From the NCBI GenBank assembly GCA_949516455.1, contig CATILC010000094.1, positions 1 to 14,978 of the forward strand: a stretch of DNA of 14,978 bases, given 5' to 3'. Below, piece after piece: positions 7,191-14,449 of the stretch. The position numbers and the translations under genes are program-made. Source of the stretch: Flavobacteriia bacterium (lineage in GTDB: Bacteria; Bacteroidota; Bacteroidia; Flavobacteriales; Schleiferiaceae). Below the pieces are notes generated by a model. It ran no database searches. It saw nothing but the letters and a program-made list of their open reading frames with translations, and had not been told where the DNA came from. Each line of letters opens with the position of its first letter. Positions within the stretch are counted from its first letter, which is position 1.

Positions 7191-8956
7191 AACTGGATGG
7201 GAAAGACCATCCGACGTTTGCCTCTTTGAACTTTGACAGATGTTTGCATGCCCTTTTTCAGCCTGCTGAGCGCGCGCATATAGCTCATCATATCGGTCAC
7301 TCTTTTTTCGTCCAGCTCAACAACGACGTCTCCAGCCAAAAGACCGGCATTGTGGGCCGGTTTGCCCTCTGTCACCCCGTCTATGCGCATCCCTTTTCCG
7401 CTGAAGGCGTAGTCAGGAACTACACCGAGCGTTACAGTGAAACGCGGTGCACTGGCTTGATTTTCCTCTGGAGTCGATGTGAATTCGAGCATGACTTCCC
7501 GATTCAACTTATCCATCATTCCGAGAATGTAGTCCAGCGTTTTTGTGATGCCTTCGAATTCAATGATCCCTACATCATCGGTCGGGCGATGATAATATTC
7601 GTGTGGCCCGGTGAAAAAGTGCAAAGCCGGCACCTGCGCATTGTAAAACGAAGTGTGATCGCTGGGGCCGATACCGCCTTTCGTGGTCTTGATCTTGACT
7701 TCTATACAAGGGTTGTGCTTGATGATGCGCTCAAAACTTGAGCTTGTGCCTACCCCGTTGATGATGAGCTTCCCATCTTCTTCCAAATGACCGATCATGT
7801 CCATATTGATCATGTAGTCCATGGCTTCTTTTTCGTAGGCGTTTGATTTGATAAAGAAGTTGGAGCCAAGGAGGCCCTTTTCTTCCCCAGAAAAAGCAAT
7901 GAAGAGATAATTTTTGTTGGCAAGACCGTCACCGTCCTGAACAGCTGAGAGATGTTCAGCCAAAGCGAGCATGCCCGCCACACCACTGGCATTGTCGTCC
8001 GCTCCATTGTGGATGGCCGGCTCTCCACGGTAAAGTGAGCCTTCCCGGCCCATTCCTAAATGGTCGTAATGGGCTCCGATCACTACGGTCCTTTTTTGTC
8101 CACGGTCCAAAAAGCCGATCACATTCTTGGCTGTCAGCACCCTGTCCTCCACTTGCACATTCAGCTTGATCTTCGTCTTACGCATCAGACGTTTCGCCTC
8201 CTCCTTATTGGCCACGAAAACGACGGGGATGCCCATGTTCAGTCGTTTCCGGAATTTTCTTGGAAGGCTGCGGGAACCTTCGGGATCGATGAGAACGATG
8301 GCGGCAGCGCCCTTTTCTTTTGCCAGCTCAATTCGGCCGCTGAGGTCTTCGTAGCGCGAGAATTCCGAGTGTGGGTGAATGCCATCGGGCGAAGAAATAT
8401 TCAGCGCCACGGCCTTCTCCTCGATCTTGAGGCCGGCGTAATCGTCCCGACCAAGCTCGGGCGCGACGATACCGAACTCCACGTAATAACACTTGCCCTT
8501 GTAGGACCCGTTTTCTGTGTATTGGGTCGGGTAATAGGTGCTGTCCGAAACAGCCCATTGGTTGCGGCGGATTTTCAGGAAGTTTCCTTCCTTCATCTGG
8601 ATGCCATCCATAATGGGGAATTCCTGAAAGAAAGATCCACCGTGAAGCGGAGTGACCTTGCTGTTTATAAAGGCGTTCTTGATGTATTCTGCAGCCAGCT
8701 GTTCGCCTCGGGTGCCTGGATGCCGCCCACGAAGTTCATCTGAGGCGAGGTAGGTGATGTGCTGCCGTATTTTTTCGTTCAGGTAGCTGATGGACGGCGG
8801 GCAGTCAACAGATGCATCGGAACTGCGCTCCGCGGGTGCACTTTCCGAGATCGGCGTTATGACGCCGTTCATACCCGGGGTGACGGGACGTCCTTTTTGT
8901 CCGGTGAGGAGCAGCGAATAAAAAACAAAGGGAATGAGCAGTGTAAGGCGCTTCAT
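7187..8956 (-). CDS. Exported M28 family zinc peptidase with PA and PDZ domains
   Basis: Secreted or periplasmic metallopeptidase of 589 residues. A signal peptide (MKR, hydrophobic core to about 18) is followed by a polar linker. The M28 fold is interrupted by a PA-like insertion (about 140-270) and a C-terminal PDZ domain spans about 505-589. Zinc and catalytic residues are in place: H296 (GAHYDHLG), D320 (NGADDN), base E358 and ligand E359 (SGEEKG), D386 (NMDMIG) and H456 (YYHRPTD). Such enzymes act as aminopeptidases on peptides; the PDZ may bind C-termini or gate access. ATG 8956 is chosen over the upstream ATG at 8995 because it opens directly on the signal peptide and the -7 box lies between the two. 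First gene of the M28-gpsA-nitroreductase operon. Confidence 0.92.
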   Translation of the reverse strand: MKRLTLLIPFVFYSLLLTGQKGRPVTPGMNGVITPISESAPAERSSDASVDCPPSISYLNEKIRQHITYLASDELRGRHPGTRGEQLAAEYIKNAFINSKVTPLHGGSFFQEFPIMDGIQMKEGNFLKIRRNQWAVSDSTYYPTQYTENGSYKGKCYYVEFGIVAPELGRDDYAGLKIEEKAVALNISSPDGIHPHSEFSRYEDLSGRIELAKEKGAAAIVLIDPEGSRSLPRKFRKRLNMGIPVVFVANKEEAKRLMRKTKIKLNVQVEDRVLTAKNVIGFLDRGQKRTVVIGAHYDHLGMGREGSLYRGEPAIHNGADDNASGVAGMLALAEHLSAVQDGDGLANKNYLFIAFSGEEKGLLGSNFFIKSNAYEKEAMDYMINMDMIGHLEEDGKLIINGVGTSSSFERIIKHNPCIEVKIKTTKGGIGPSDHTSFYNAQVPALHFFTGPHEYYHRPTDDVGIIEFEGITKTLDYILGMMDKLNREVMLEFTSTPEENQASAPRFTVTLGVVPDYAFSGKGMRIDGVTEGKPAHNAGLLAGDVVVELDEKRVTDMMSYMRALSRLKKGMQTSVKVQRGKRRMVFPIQF

Positions 8957-8979
8957 TTCTTGAGGTTTCGAGTGAAACG

Positions 8980-8987
8980 CAAAGATA
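8980..8987 (-). promoter_or_regulatory. Promoter -7 box (TATCTTTG) of the M28-gpsA-nitroreductase operon
   Basis: On the minus strand TATCTTTG is an exact TAnnTTTG match, with 23 bases between it and the M28 ATG, predicting a leader of roughly 18-20 bases. It lies 28 bases from the oppositely directed flippase box. No TTG is found at -33 spacing, and no Shine-Dalgarno site is visible before the ATG. Confidence 0.65.
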
Positions 8988-9015
8988 AGGTCCATCTTAC
9001 GTGAACGGCCCCGAT

Positions 9016-9023
9016 TACCTTTG
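9016..9023 (+). promoter_or_regulatory. Promoter -7 box (TACCTTTG) of the envelope operon, probably leaderless
   Basis: TACCTTTG matches the TAnnTTTG consensus exactly and ends four bases (TTTC) before GTG 9028. This is the same distance as at uvrC. The transcript should start at or next to the GTG, which also rules out the upstream in-frame GTG at 9001 as the start. No TTG is seen at -33 spacing. Confidence 0.65.
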
Positions 9024-9027
9024 TTTC

Positions 9028-10488
9028 GTGAAGGCGTTCAAACAGTTGGCCGGTCAGACGGCATTGTATGGCTTGCCAAGTATCCTGGGTCGATTGTTGA
9101 ACTTCCTGCTTGTGCCTCTGCACACAGCCGCCATGACCCAGCAACAATTTGGAGTGGTGACCGATCTCTATGTATGGGTCGCGGTGTGTATCGTTCTGCT
9201 TACTTACGGAATGGAAACGGCCTTTTTCTACCACGGAGCGGATCCAGAACGAACGGATGGCGTCTTCCGAACAGCACTGGGTTCTTTGATCATCAGCACG
9301 CTCCTCTTCTATGGCCTTTTCGAATGGAACATTCACTCTGTGGGTTCGGCGCTCCGATATGAGGGGCATCTCGGATACCTGCGGTGCATGGTGTGGATCT
9401 TGTGCCTGGATGTGCTGGCCGCCCTTCCCTTCGCTCGATTGAGACTGAGTGACAAGGCCGCTCATTTTGCCGCCATCAAATTCGCGCTGATCGGAACGAA
9501 CATTCTGCTCAACCTCCTTCTCTTCGATGCAGTGCCAGGTCTTGAAGGAATGAACAACTTTTTGCCGGTCGCTTTTCAGCAAGATCCAGTGGCCTATGTG
9601 CTCGCGGCCAACCTCTGCGCCTCCGGGGTGATGACGCTGCTTTTGTTGCCGCAGTGGCGTCTCCTGCTTCGTCGATGGAATTGGGACAGGGGTCAATGGA
9701 TAAGCATGATGTCTTATGGATTGCCTCTGATGCTTGCGGGTCTGGCAGGGATCGCCAATGAACTGGCCGATCGACAGTTCATCAAATATCTGCTTCCCGA
9801 GCATCAGGCCATGGCCGACTTGGGCGTCTATGGAGCGGTCTACAAGCTCTCTATTTTGCTCGTCCTTTTTGTTCAGGCCTATCGCTATGCAGCAGAGCCT
9901 TTTTTCTTTCGGATGAATACTTCGGGAAACGGCAAAGAGCTGAACGCTCGTGTACTGCTCTATTACACTGTTTTTTTAGGCGGTCTGTTCATTGCTTTGA
10001 ATGCCGCGCTTCCCTGGGCACAGCACTTCATCGATGAAAAATTTTGGATCGGATTGAGTGCGGCGCCGGTCTTGTTTGCCGCCAATTATGTGCTCGGATT
10101 GAATGCGCATCTGTCGATCTGGTACAAACTGGAGAACAAGACCTGGTATGCAGGAGTCGTTACGGGAACAGGACTTTTGGTCACCGTGGCGCTCAATCTT
10201 TGGCTCATCCCAAGGATGGGCTGGATGGGCGCGGCCTGGGCCACCCTATGCGCATATTCGGCCATGGCCTCGCTGAATGCTGTTCTCGGAACCACAAAAG
10301 CCAAGATTCCCTATGATTGGCCCCGCCTCGCGGGCTATTTCACTTCGGCGATCGCACTCGGCGCAGCGGCATGGTGGTGGCAGCTGCAGCATGGAATGTC
10401 GGCGCTCATTTTTGTGCTGCCCTATCTCTTGATCATCCTTATTTTCGAACGCAAGAACTGGCAAAAATGGAGCACACCAACGCAGTGA
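9028..10488 (+). CDS. Polysaccharide/oligosaccharide flippase (MOP superfamily, Wzx-like)
   Basis: Integral inner-membrane protein of 486 residues, mostly hydrophobic segments consistent with the 12-14 helices of MOP-superfamily transporters. It would flip lipid-linked saccharides across the inner membrane. The N-terminus (FKQLAGQTALYGLPSILGR at 4-22) and YGMETAFF (60-67) are typical of the Bacteroidota members I know. GTG 9028 is chosen because it starts right at the conserved N-terminus and four bases after a -7 box; the in-frame GTG at 9001 would lie upstream of that promoter. Lead gene of a plus-strand envelope operon; its end overlaps dut by 22 bases. MurJ is a related alternative, but the sequence looks more like the polysaccharide transporter branch. 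The substrate cannot be told from sequence. Confidence 0.9.
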   Translation: MKAFKQLAGQTALYGLPSILGRLLNFLLVPLHTAAMTQQQFGVVTDLYVWVAVCIVLLTYGMETAFFYHGADPERTDGVFRTALGSLIISTLLFYGLFEWNIHSVGSALRYEGHLGYLRCMVWILCLDVLAALPFARLRLSDKAAHFAAIKFALIGTNILLNLLLFDAVPGLEGMNNFLPVAFQQDPVAYVLAANLCASGVMTLLLLPQWRLLLRRWNWDRGQWISMMSYGLPLMLAGLAGIANELADRQFIKYLLPEHQAMADLGVYGAVYKLSILLVLFVQAYRYAAEPFFFRMNTSGNGKELNARVLLYYTVFLGGLFIALNAALPWAQHFIDEKFWIGLSAAPVLFAANYVLGLNAHLSIWYKLENKTWYAGVVTGTGLLVTVALNLWLIPRMGWMGAAWATLCAYSAMASLNAVLGTTKAKIPYDWPRLAGYFTSAIALGAAAWWWQLQHGMSALIFVLPYLLIILIFERKNWQKWSTPTQ

Positions 10489-10922
10489 AAGTGCGTGTTG
10501 TCCGCTCGGGAAACCAACCCCTCCCGGCCTACAAGACCGAGCTTTCTGCAGGGATGGATCTGCATGCAGATCTTCAAACACCAGTTGTAATCGGCCCTCT
10601 GGAGCGGACACTCGTTCCTACTGGGCTCTCCATCGAACTTCCCGCTGGGTTTGAGGCGCAGGTGCGTCCACGGAGTGGCCTCGCACTGAAGAAGGGAATA
10701 GGTGTGCTCAATTCGCCCGGAACCATTGATGCAGATTACCGAGGCGAGATCTCCGTGATCCTGGTCAACCTTTCGGATGCAGATTACGAGATCGCTCCAG
10801 GAGAACGCATTGCACAAATGGTCGTGGCGCCCCATTCAAGAGTGGAATGGGCAGAAGCCAAAGAACTGGGTGAAACCGAAAGAGGTTCCGGTGGATTTGG
10901 AAGCACCGGAGTCAAATCCTGA
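10467..10922 (+). CDS. dut: Deoxyuridine 5'-triphosphate nucleotidohydrolase (dUTPase)
   Basis: Cytosolic trimeric enzyme that hydrolyses dUTP to dUMP and pyrophosphate, keeping uracil out of DNA and feeding dTMP synthesis. The 151 residues show all five dUTPase motifs: SAGMDL (27-32), RPRSGLA (68-74), GVLNSPGTIDADY (79-91), PGERIAQMV (111-119) and the C-terminal arm RGSGGFGSTG (139-148). The catalytic Asp in motif 3 is present. ATG 10467 overlaps the flippase gene by 22 bases. A GTG at 10485 in the same frame would instead give a 4-base GTGA overlap and remove six poorly conserved residues; either is possible. It is the only nucleotide-metabolism gene in an otherwise envelope-directed operon. 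The gap to the next gene is 42 bases. Confidence 0.96.
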   Translation: MEHTNAVKVRVVRSGNQPLPAYKTELSAGMDLHADLQTPVVIGPLERTLVPTGLSIELPAGFEAQVRPRSGLALKKGIGVLNSPGTIDADYRGEISVILVNLSDADYEIAPGERIAQMVVAPHSRVEWAEAKELGETERGSGGFGSTGVKS

Positions 10923-10964
10923 GAAATACAGACGTCTAATCACATCAACAGAAAAACCCACAAC

Positions 10965-11972
10965 ATGAAGATCATTGTTCCCATGGCGGGAAGAGGCACG
11001 CGCATGAGACCCCATACACTGACCACACCCAAGCCATTGATACCCATTGCCGGCAAACCGATCGTTCAAAGGTTGGTCGAAGACATCGTTTCAGTATGCG
11101 GTCAAAAAGTGGATGAGGTGGCCTACATCATTGGCGATTTTGGACAGCAGGTTGAACAGGAGTTGTTGGAGATAGCAAAGTCTCAGGGTGCCAAAGGGAG
11201 CATCTATCACCAAGATGTGGCGCTGGGAACAGCACACGCCATTCTGTGTGCGAAGGAAAGCCTGGAGGGCCCTGTTGTGGTGGCATTTGCAGACACTTTA
11301 TTCCGTGCAGACTTCTCCCTGGACACAGCTTCGGATGGAGTCATTTGGACGAAGAAAGTGGAGGATCCCCGGCAGTTCGGCGTCGTACAGAAGAACAGCG
11401 AGGGAGTCATCACCGATTTCGTGGAGAAGCCACAGGAGTTCGTTTCCGACGAAGCCATCATCGGCATCTACTATTTCGGCGATGGGGCGAACCTGCGAAG
11501 CGAACTGCAGTACCTGATCGACAACGACATCAAGGACAAGGGAGAGTATCAGATCACCGACGCTCTGCAGAACATGAAAGCCAAGGGCAAGCGGTTCACT
11601 TCGGGCACGGTGAACGAATGGATGGACTGTGGCAACAAGAACATAACGGTGGACACCAATTCAAAGATCCTTGAATTCGTCAAGGACGAAGAAGAACTCC
11701 AGGCCAGTGATGTCGTGTTGGAAAACAGTACGATCCATCCACCCTGCCATATTGCACCAGGGGTTGTTTTGCGCAATAGTGTGGTGGGGCCAGGCGTTTC
11801 GATCGGGCAGGGAAGCAGCCTTGAAAACGTGCAGGTCGAACACAGCATCATCGGTGCAGAGTCCGAACTCGGTCATGTGCGTCTCAAGCAATCCATGATC
11901 GGCAACAAGGTGCGGTTCGATGGGCGCTTCACAAATGTGAGCATAGGAGATTTCAGCACGCTTGAGAAATAG
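10965..11972 (+). CDS. Sugar-1-phosphate nucleotidyltransferase with C-terminal left-handed beta-helix
   Basis: Cytosolic enzyme of 335 residues that would activate a sugar 1-phosphate with an NTP to give an NDP-sugar for polysaccharide synthesis. The N-terminal GT-A-like domain has the nucleotide loop GRGTRMRP (9-16), K23, the base-binding LGTAHA (87-92), metal Asp D110, EKP (154-156), EYQITDAL (194-201) and D221 in WMDCGN. Hexapeptide-like repeats (about 250-330, such as VVGPGV and IIGAES) form a left-handed beta-helix. The closest families are long glucose-1-phosphate thymidylyltransferases and mannose-1-phosphate guanylyltransferase-like enzymes; the sugar and base cannot be settled here. 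The helix has no obvious acetyltransferase active-site His, so it is probably structural. The ATG follows a 42-base gap with no -7 box, so it is likely read from the flippase promoter. Confidence 0.9.
   Translation: MKIIVPMAGRGTRMRPHTLTTPKPLIPIAGKPIVQRLVEDIVSVCGQKVDEVAYIIGDFGQQVEQELLEIAKSQGAKGSIYHQDVALGTAHAILCAKESLEGPVVVAFADTLFRADFSLDTASDGVIWTKKVEDPRQFGVVQKNSEGVITDFVEKPQEFVSDEAIIGIYYFGDGANLRSELQYLIDNDIKDKGEYQITDALQNMKAKGKRFTSGTVNEWMDCGNKNITVDTNSKILEFVKDEEELQASDVVLENSTIHPPCHIAPGVVLRNSVVGPGVSIGQGSSLENVQVEHSIIGAESELGHVRLKQSMIGNKVRFDGRFTNVSIGDFSTLEK
11945..11949 (+). promoter_or_regulatory. Possible Shine-Dalgarno site (AGGAG) for the TPR gene
   Basis: AGGAG lies inside the nucleotidyltransferase gene, 12 bases before the TTG start of the TPR gene. 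The spacing is somewhat long. It is worth noting because most other starts here show no such site, and a weak TTG codon might need one. Confidence 0.25.
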
Positions 11973-13686
11973 GAAATTAGGAAGGCGAATACGCAAGCTA
12001 TTGCTGGGAACAGCGGTGTTTCCACTTCTTGTCGTGGGACAAAGGCCCATGGAGAAGGATCCGGACGCCGATTTCAAGGCTGCTTTTTGGGAAGCCCAAA
12101 CGCTTAAGATCACTGAACGAGACCGCGCGGCCCTTGCGGCCTTTCAAAGATGCGACAGCATACGGCCTGATCAGGCCATGGTCCTTTCTGAACTGGCGCG
12201 CCTGAGTCATGAACTGAAAGATCCGTCCGCAGCGATGGATTATGCTCAACGAAGTCTGGTTGCTGAAGGAGTCCGCGACTGGCATTGGGAAGAGGCGGCC
12301 CGCATCCATTACGAGTTGAATCTGCTCGAACCAACGGCCCATATTCTGGAGCGCTATCTGTTGCAGACCATCCCAAAGGCCGGGACCTTCGAGATGCTCG
12401 CTGCTGTTTACATGGAGATGAGCGACTGGCCATCCGCTGTCCGTACGCTCGATTCCCTGGAAAAAAAGACGGGCATCACCGAAGTGATCGCCGAACAGAA
12501 AAAGCAGCTGTACTTGGAAATGGGCGAACTCGAGAAGGCGATCGAGCAATTGGATCGACTCATTAGAGCCTACCCCGCGGACCTAAGGTACCGCCTTGAA
12601 AAGGCAGAAATGTATGCAGCCAATGACCGCCTTGAAGAAGCGCGCGTGCTGTGGGAGGATGTTCTGAAACGCTACCCCGAACAGCCTGTGGCCAATCTGC
12701 GTCTGGCCCGTTACTTCCAAGCTCAGGGGGCCTACGACAAATCCTATTCTCGTCTGAAAGTGGCCATGGCCAGCGAAGAACTCGACATCGATGACAAGGT
12801 GGCTGTACTGCTCAATATGTACATCCACAGCGAAGGCGACAGTGCGCTAACGGCCGCAACCTTTGAGTTGGCCGAACTGACCGTGCGGTCTGCGCCGATG
12901 GATGCCAAATCCTGGAGCGTCAAAGGCGATCTGCACATGCGGGACGATCAGTTCGTTGAGGCCTATGAATGCTTTTCAAAAGCCGTCGAGCTGCCCAATG
13001 GGAACAAATACGAGATCTGGGAGCAGATATTGCTCTTGTCCGGTCAGCAAGCGGAATGGTCACGTCTTGAGGGAGACGCAAAGAAGGCCGCCGACCGCTT
13101 CCCTGCAGAGCCGTTCCCCCTCTTTATGCTGGGGATGGGGCAGATGCAGTTGAATGCACCCAAGAATGCTATTGACTCCTGGGAAGAAGCCCTCGATCTG
13201 TCTTACGGGAAACGCTTCATTCGCGAACAGATATTTACAAACCTCGGACAGGCCTACCATGAGTTGGGCGATCACGGGCGCTCCGACCGGGCTTTTGAGA
13301 ATGCGCTGAAACTCGACCCCGACAACGCTTTGAGCCTCAACAACTACGCCTACTTTCTGGCAGAACGCGCTGAGAACCTGTCCAAGGCCCTGGAGATGAC
13401 CATCCGTTCAAACAAGATCGATCCGGATAACCCAACCTATCTGGACACTTGGGCCTGGGTCCATTACCAGAATGCGCAATATCAAGAAGCGCTCGAGAAA
13501 CAGGAACGCGCAATGGAGCTTTCTAAATATCCGTCGGCCGACTTGTTCGATCATTATGGCGATATTCTCTTTCAACTTGAAAAGACAGAACAAGCAGTGA
13601 AGAATTGGAAACGAGCTCTGGAACTTGGGGCAGAGGACCCAGAGAAGATCCGCGAAAAGATCGAGCAGAATGAATTGGAGAAATAA
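11962..13686 (+). CDS. Exported tetratricopeptide-repeat protein
   Basis: Product of 574 residues, made almost wholly of helical TPR-type repeats (about 55-570). Clear units include those around 190-225, 225-260, 430-470 (ALKLDPDN), 470-500 (KIDPDN), 500-535 and 540-570. The C-terminal NNYAYFLAER and LDTWAW motifs mark a common bacterial TPR subgroup. The start is TTG 11962: the first in-frame ATG is codon 30, past the signal sequence. From this TTG the protein has a basic n-region (RNRKLGRRIRK), a hydrophobic core and a cleavage site after VVG (24-26), so it should be periplasmic or outer-membrane associated. No lipobox Cys is seen. It overlaps the upstream gene by 11 bases and the DUF4292 gene by 17, implying translational coupling and joint work in envelope assembly. 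It probably acts as a protein scaffold; the partner is unknown. Confidence 0.85.
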   Translation: MRNRKLGRRIRKLLLGTAVFPLLVVGQRPMEKDPDADFKAAFWEAQTLKITERDRAALAAFQRCDSIRPDQAMVLSELARLSHELKDPSAAMDYAQRSLVAEGVRDWHWEEAARIHYELNLLEPTAHILERYLLQTIPKAGTFEMLAAVYMEMSDWPSAVRTLDSLEKKTGITEVIAEQKKQLYLEMGELEKAIEQLDRLIRAYPADLRYRLEKAEMYAANDRLEEARVLWEDVLKRYPEQPVANLRLARYFQAQGAYDKSYSRLKVAMASEELDIDDKVAVLLNMYIHSEGDSALTAATFELAELTVRSAPMDAKSWSVKGDLHMRDDQFVEAYECFSKAVELPNGNKYEIWEQILLLSGQQAEWSRLEGDAKKAADRFPAEPFPLFMLGMGQMQLNAPKNAIDSWEEALDLSYGKRFIREQIFTNLGQAYHELGDHGRSDRAFENALKLDPDNALSLNNYAYFLAERAENLSKALEMTIRSNKIDPDNPTYLDTWAWVHYQNAQYQEALEKQERAMELSKYPSADLFDHYGDILFQLEKTEQAVKNWKRALELGAEDPEKIREKIEQNELEK

Positions 13687-14449
13687 AGCGCATCTATCGG
13701 TCGCTTGCCTTCTGCTCTTGTTCGCCTGTGGACCGAAAAAGCCACTCATTCAGCCACCAGAATCGACAGAGGATGCAGCGGAAGGAGTGGAATTCTTGAG
13801 CACCCGTGCTTTCCGACCGAATGAATTGAAGGTTGAGGCGAGAGCAGTTCTCGAAGAACCAGATTCGCGCACTGATTTCAATTTGGAGATGCGGCTGCTT
13901 CACGACAGCCTCATCTGGATGCAGCTTTCTGATCCATTCCTCGGATTCCCACTGATGCGCGCGGTGATCTCAGTCGATCGCTTTGCGATGGTCAACCGAT
14001 TGGAGGGCACCTATTTTGAAGGAGATGCGCGCGGGCTGGATCAGCTATTGGGAATGAGTTTGCCATTCCAGTTGCTTCAGGATGTATTGCTCGGTAATTT
14101 TCCGACAGATGTCTTTGCAACGGCCACAACAGGCGTGCAAGACGGCAAGGCCTGTCTGATCCCTTCAACAAGCCCACTTCAAGATGGTGGCAGCATTCAT
14201 GACATCTGTTATTTCTGGGAGATCGGCCGTCCATATACGTATCATCTGAAGGCAGCCGGGTATGAAGAAGAAGCCTTCGTTAAGTATGGACGGTATGCCG
14301 AAAACAAGGGGTTTCATTACCCAACAGAGATCCAGTTGGAGGCGCGCGGCCAACAGCCTGTCCGCCTGCGCCTGCGCATAAAAAACGTTGAACAAGGCCC
14401 GCAGCATTTCCCCTTTAAGATACCTTCGTCGTACAAGCCGATCGAATGA
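13670..14449 (+). CDS. DUF4292-family lipoprotein (possible LolB-like fold)
   Basis: Lipoprotein precursor of 259 residues. The signal peptide (NWRNKAH, hydrophobic core) ends in lipobox LFAC with C20 as the lipidated residue, so it is membrane-anchored after export. The mature part is beta-rich, with features I associate with DUF4292: a DSLIWMQLSDP strand pair, the MVNRLEGTYFEG strand and a late FHYPTEIQLEA strand. I recall this family being placed near LolA/LolB; if so, it could accept lipoproteins or bind lipid at the outer membrane. That is inference. ATG 13670 is chosen over an earlier in-frame ATG at 13625 because it directly precedes the signal peptide; it overlaps the TPR gene by 17 bases. 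Its TGA overlaps the next ATG (ATGA). Confidence 0.82.
   Translation: MNWRNKAHLSVACLLLLFACGPKKPLIQPPESTEDAAEGVEFLSTRAFRPNELKVEARAVLEEPDSRTDFNLEMRLLHDSLIWMQLSDPFLGFPLMRAVISVDRFAMVNRLEGTYFEGDARGLDQLLGMSLPFQLLQDVLLGNFPTDVFATATTGVQDGKACLIPSTSPLQDGGSIHDICYFWEIGRPYTYHLKAAGYEEEAFVKYGRYAENKGFHYPTEIQLEARGQQPVRLRLRIKNVEQGPQHFPFKIPSSYKPIE

Noticed and set aside
8060..8743. Plus-strand open frame (227 codons) opposite the M28 peptidase gene
   Set aside because: The M28 frame has all zinc ligands here; the opposite frame has no motif and no promoter or start context.
8953..9804. Long minus-strand open frame (283 codons) opposite the flippase gene
   Set aside because: The product is polar and rich in Gln, His and Arg with no fold or motif, and it lies opposite a clear membrane protein gene. 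It is an antisense shadow of biased codon use and also covers the divergent promoter region.
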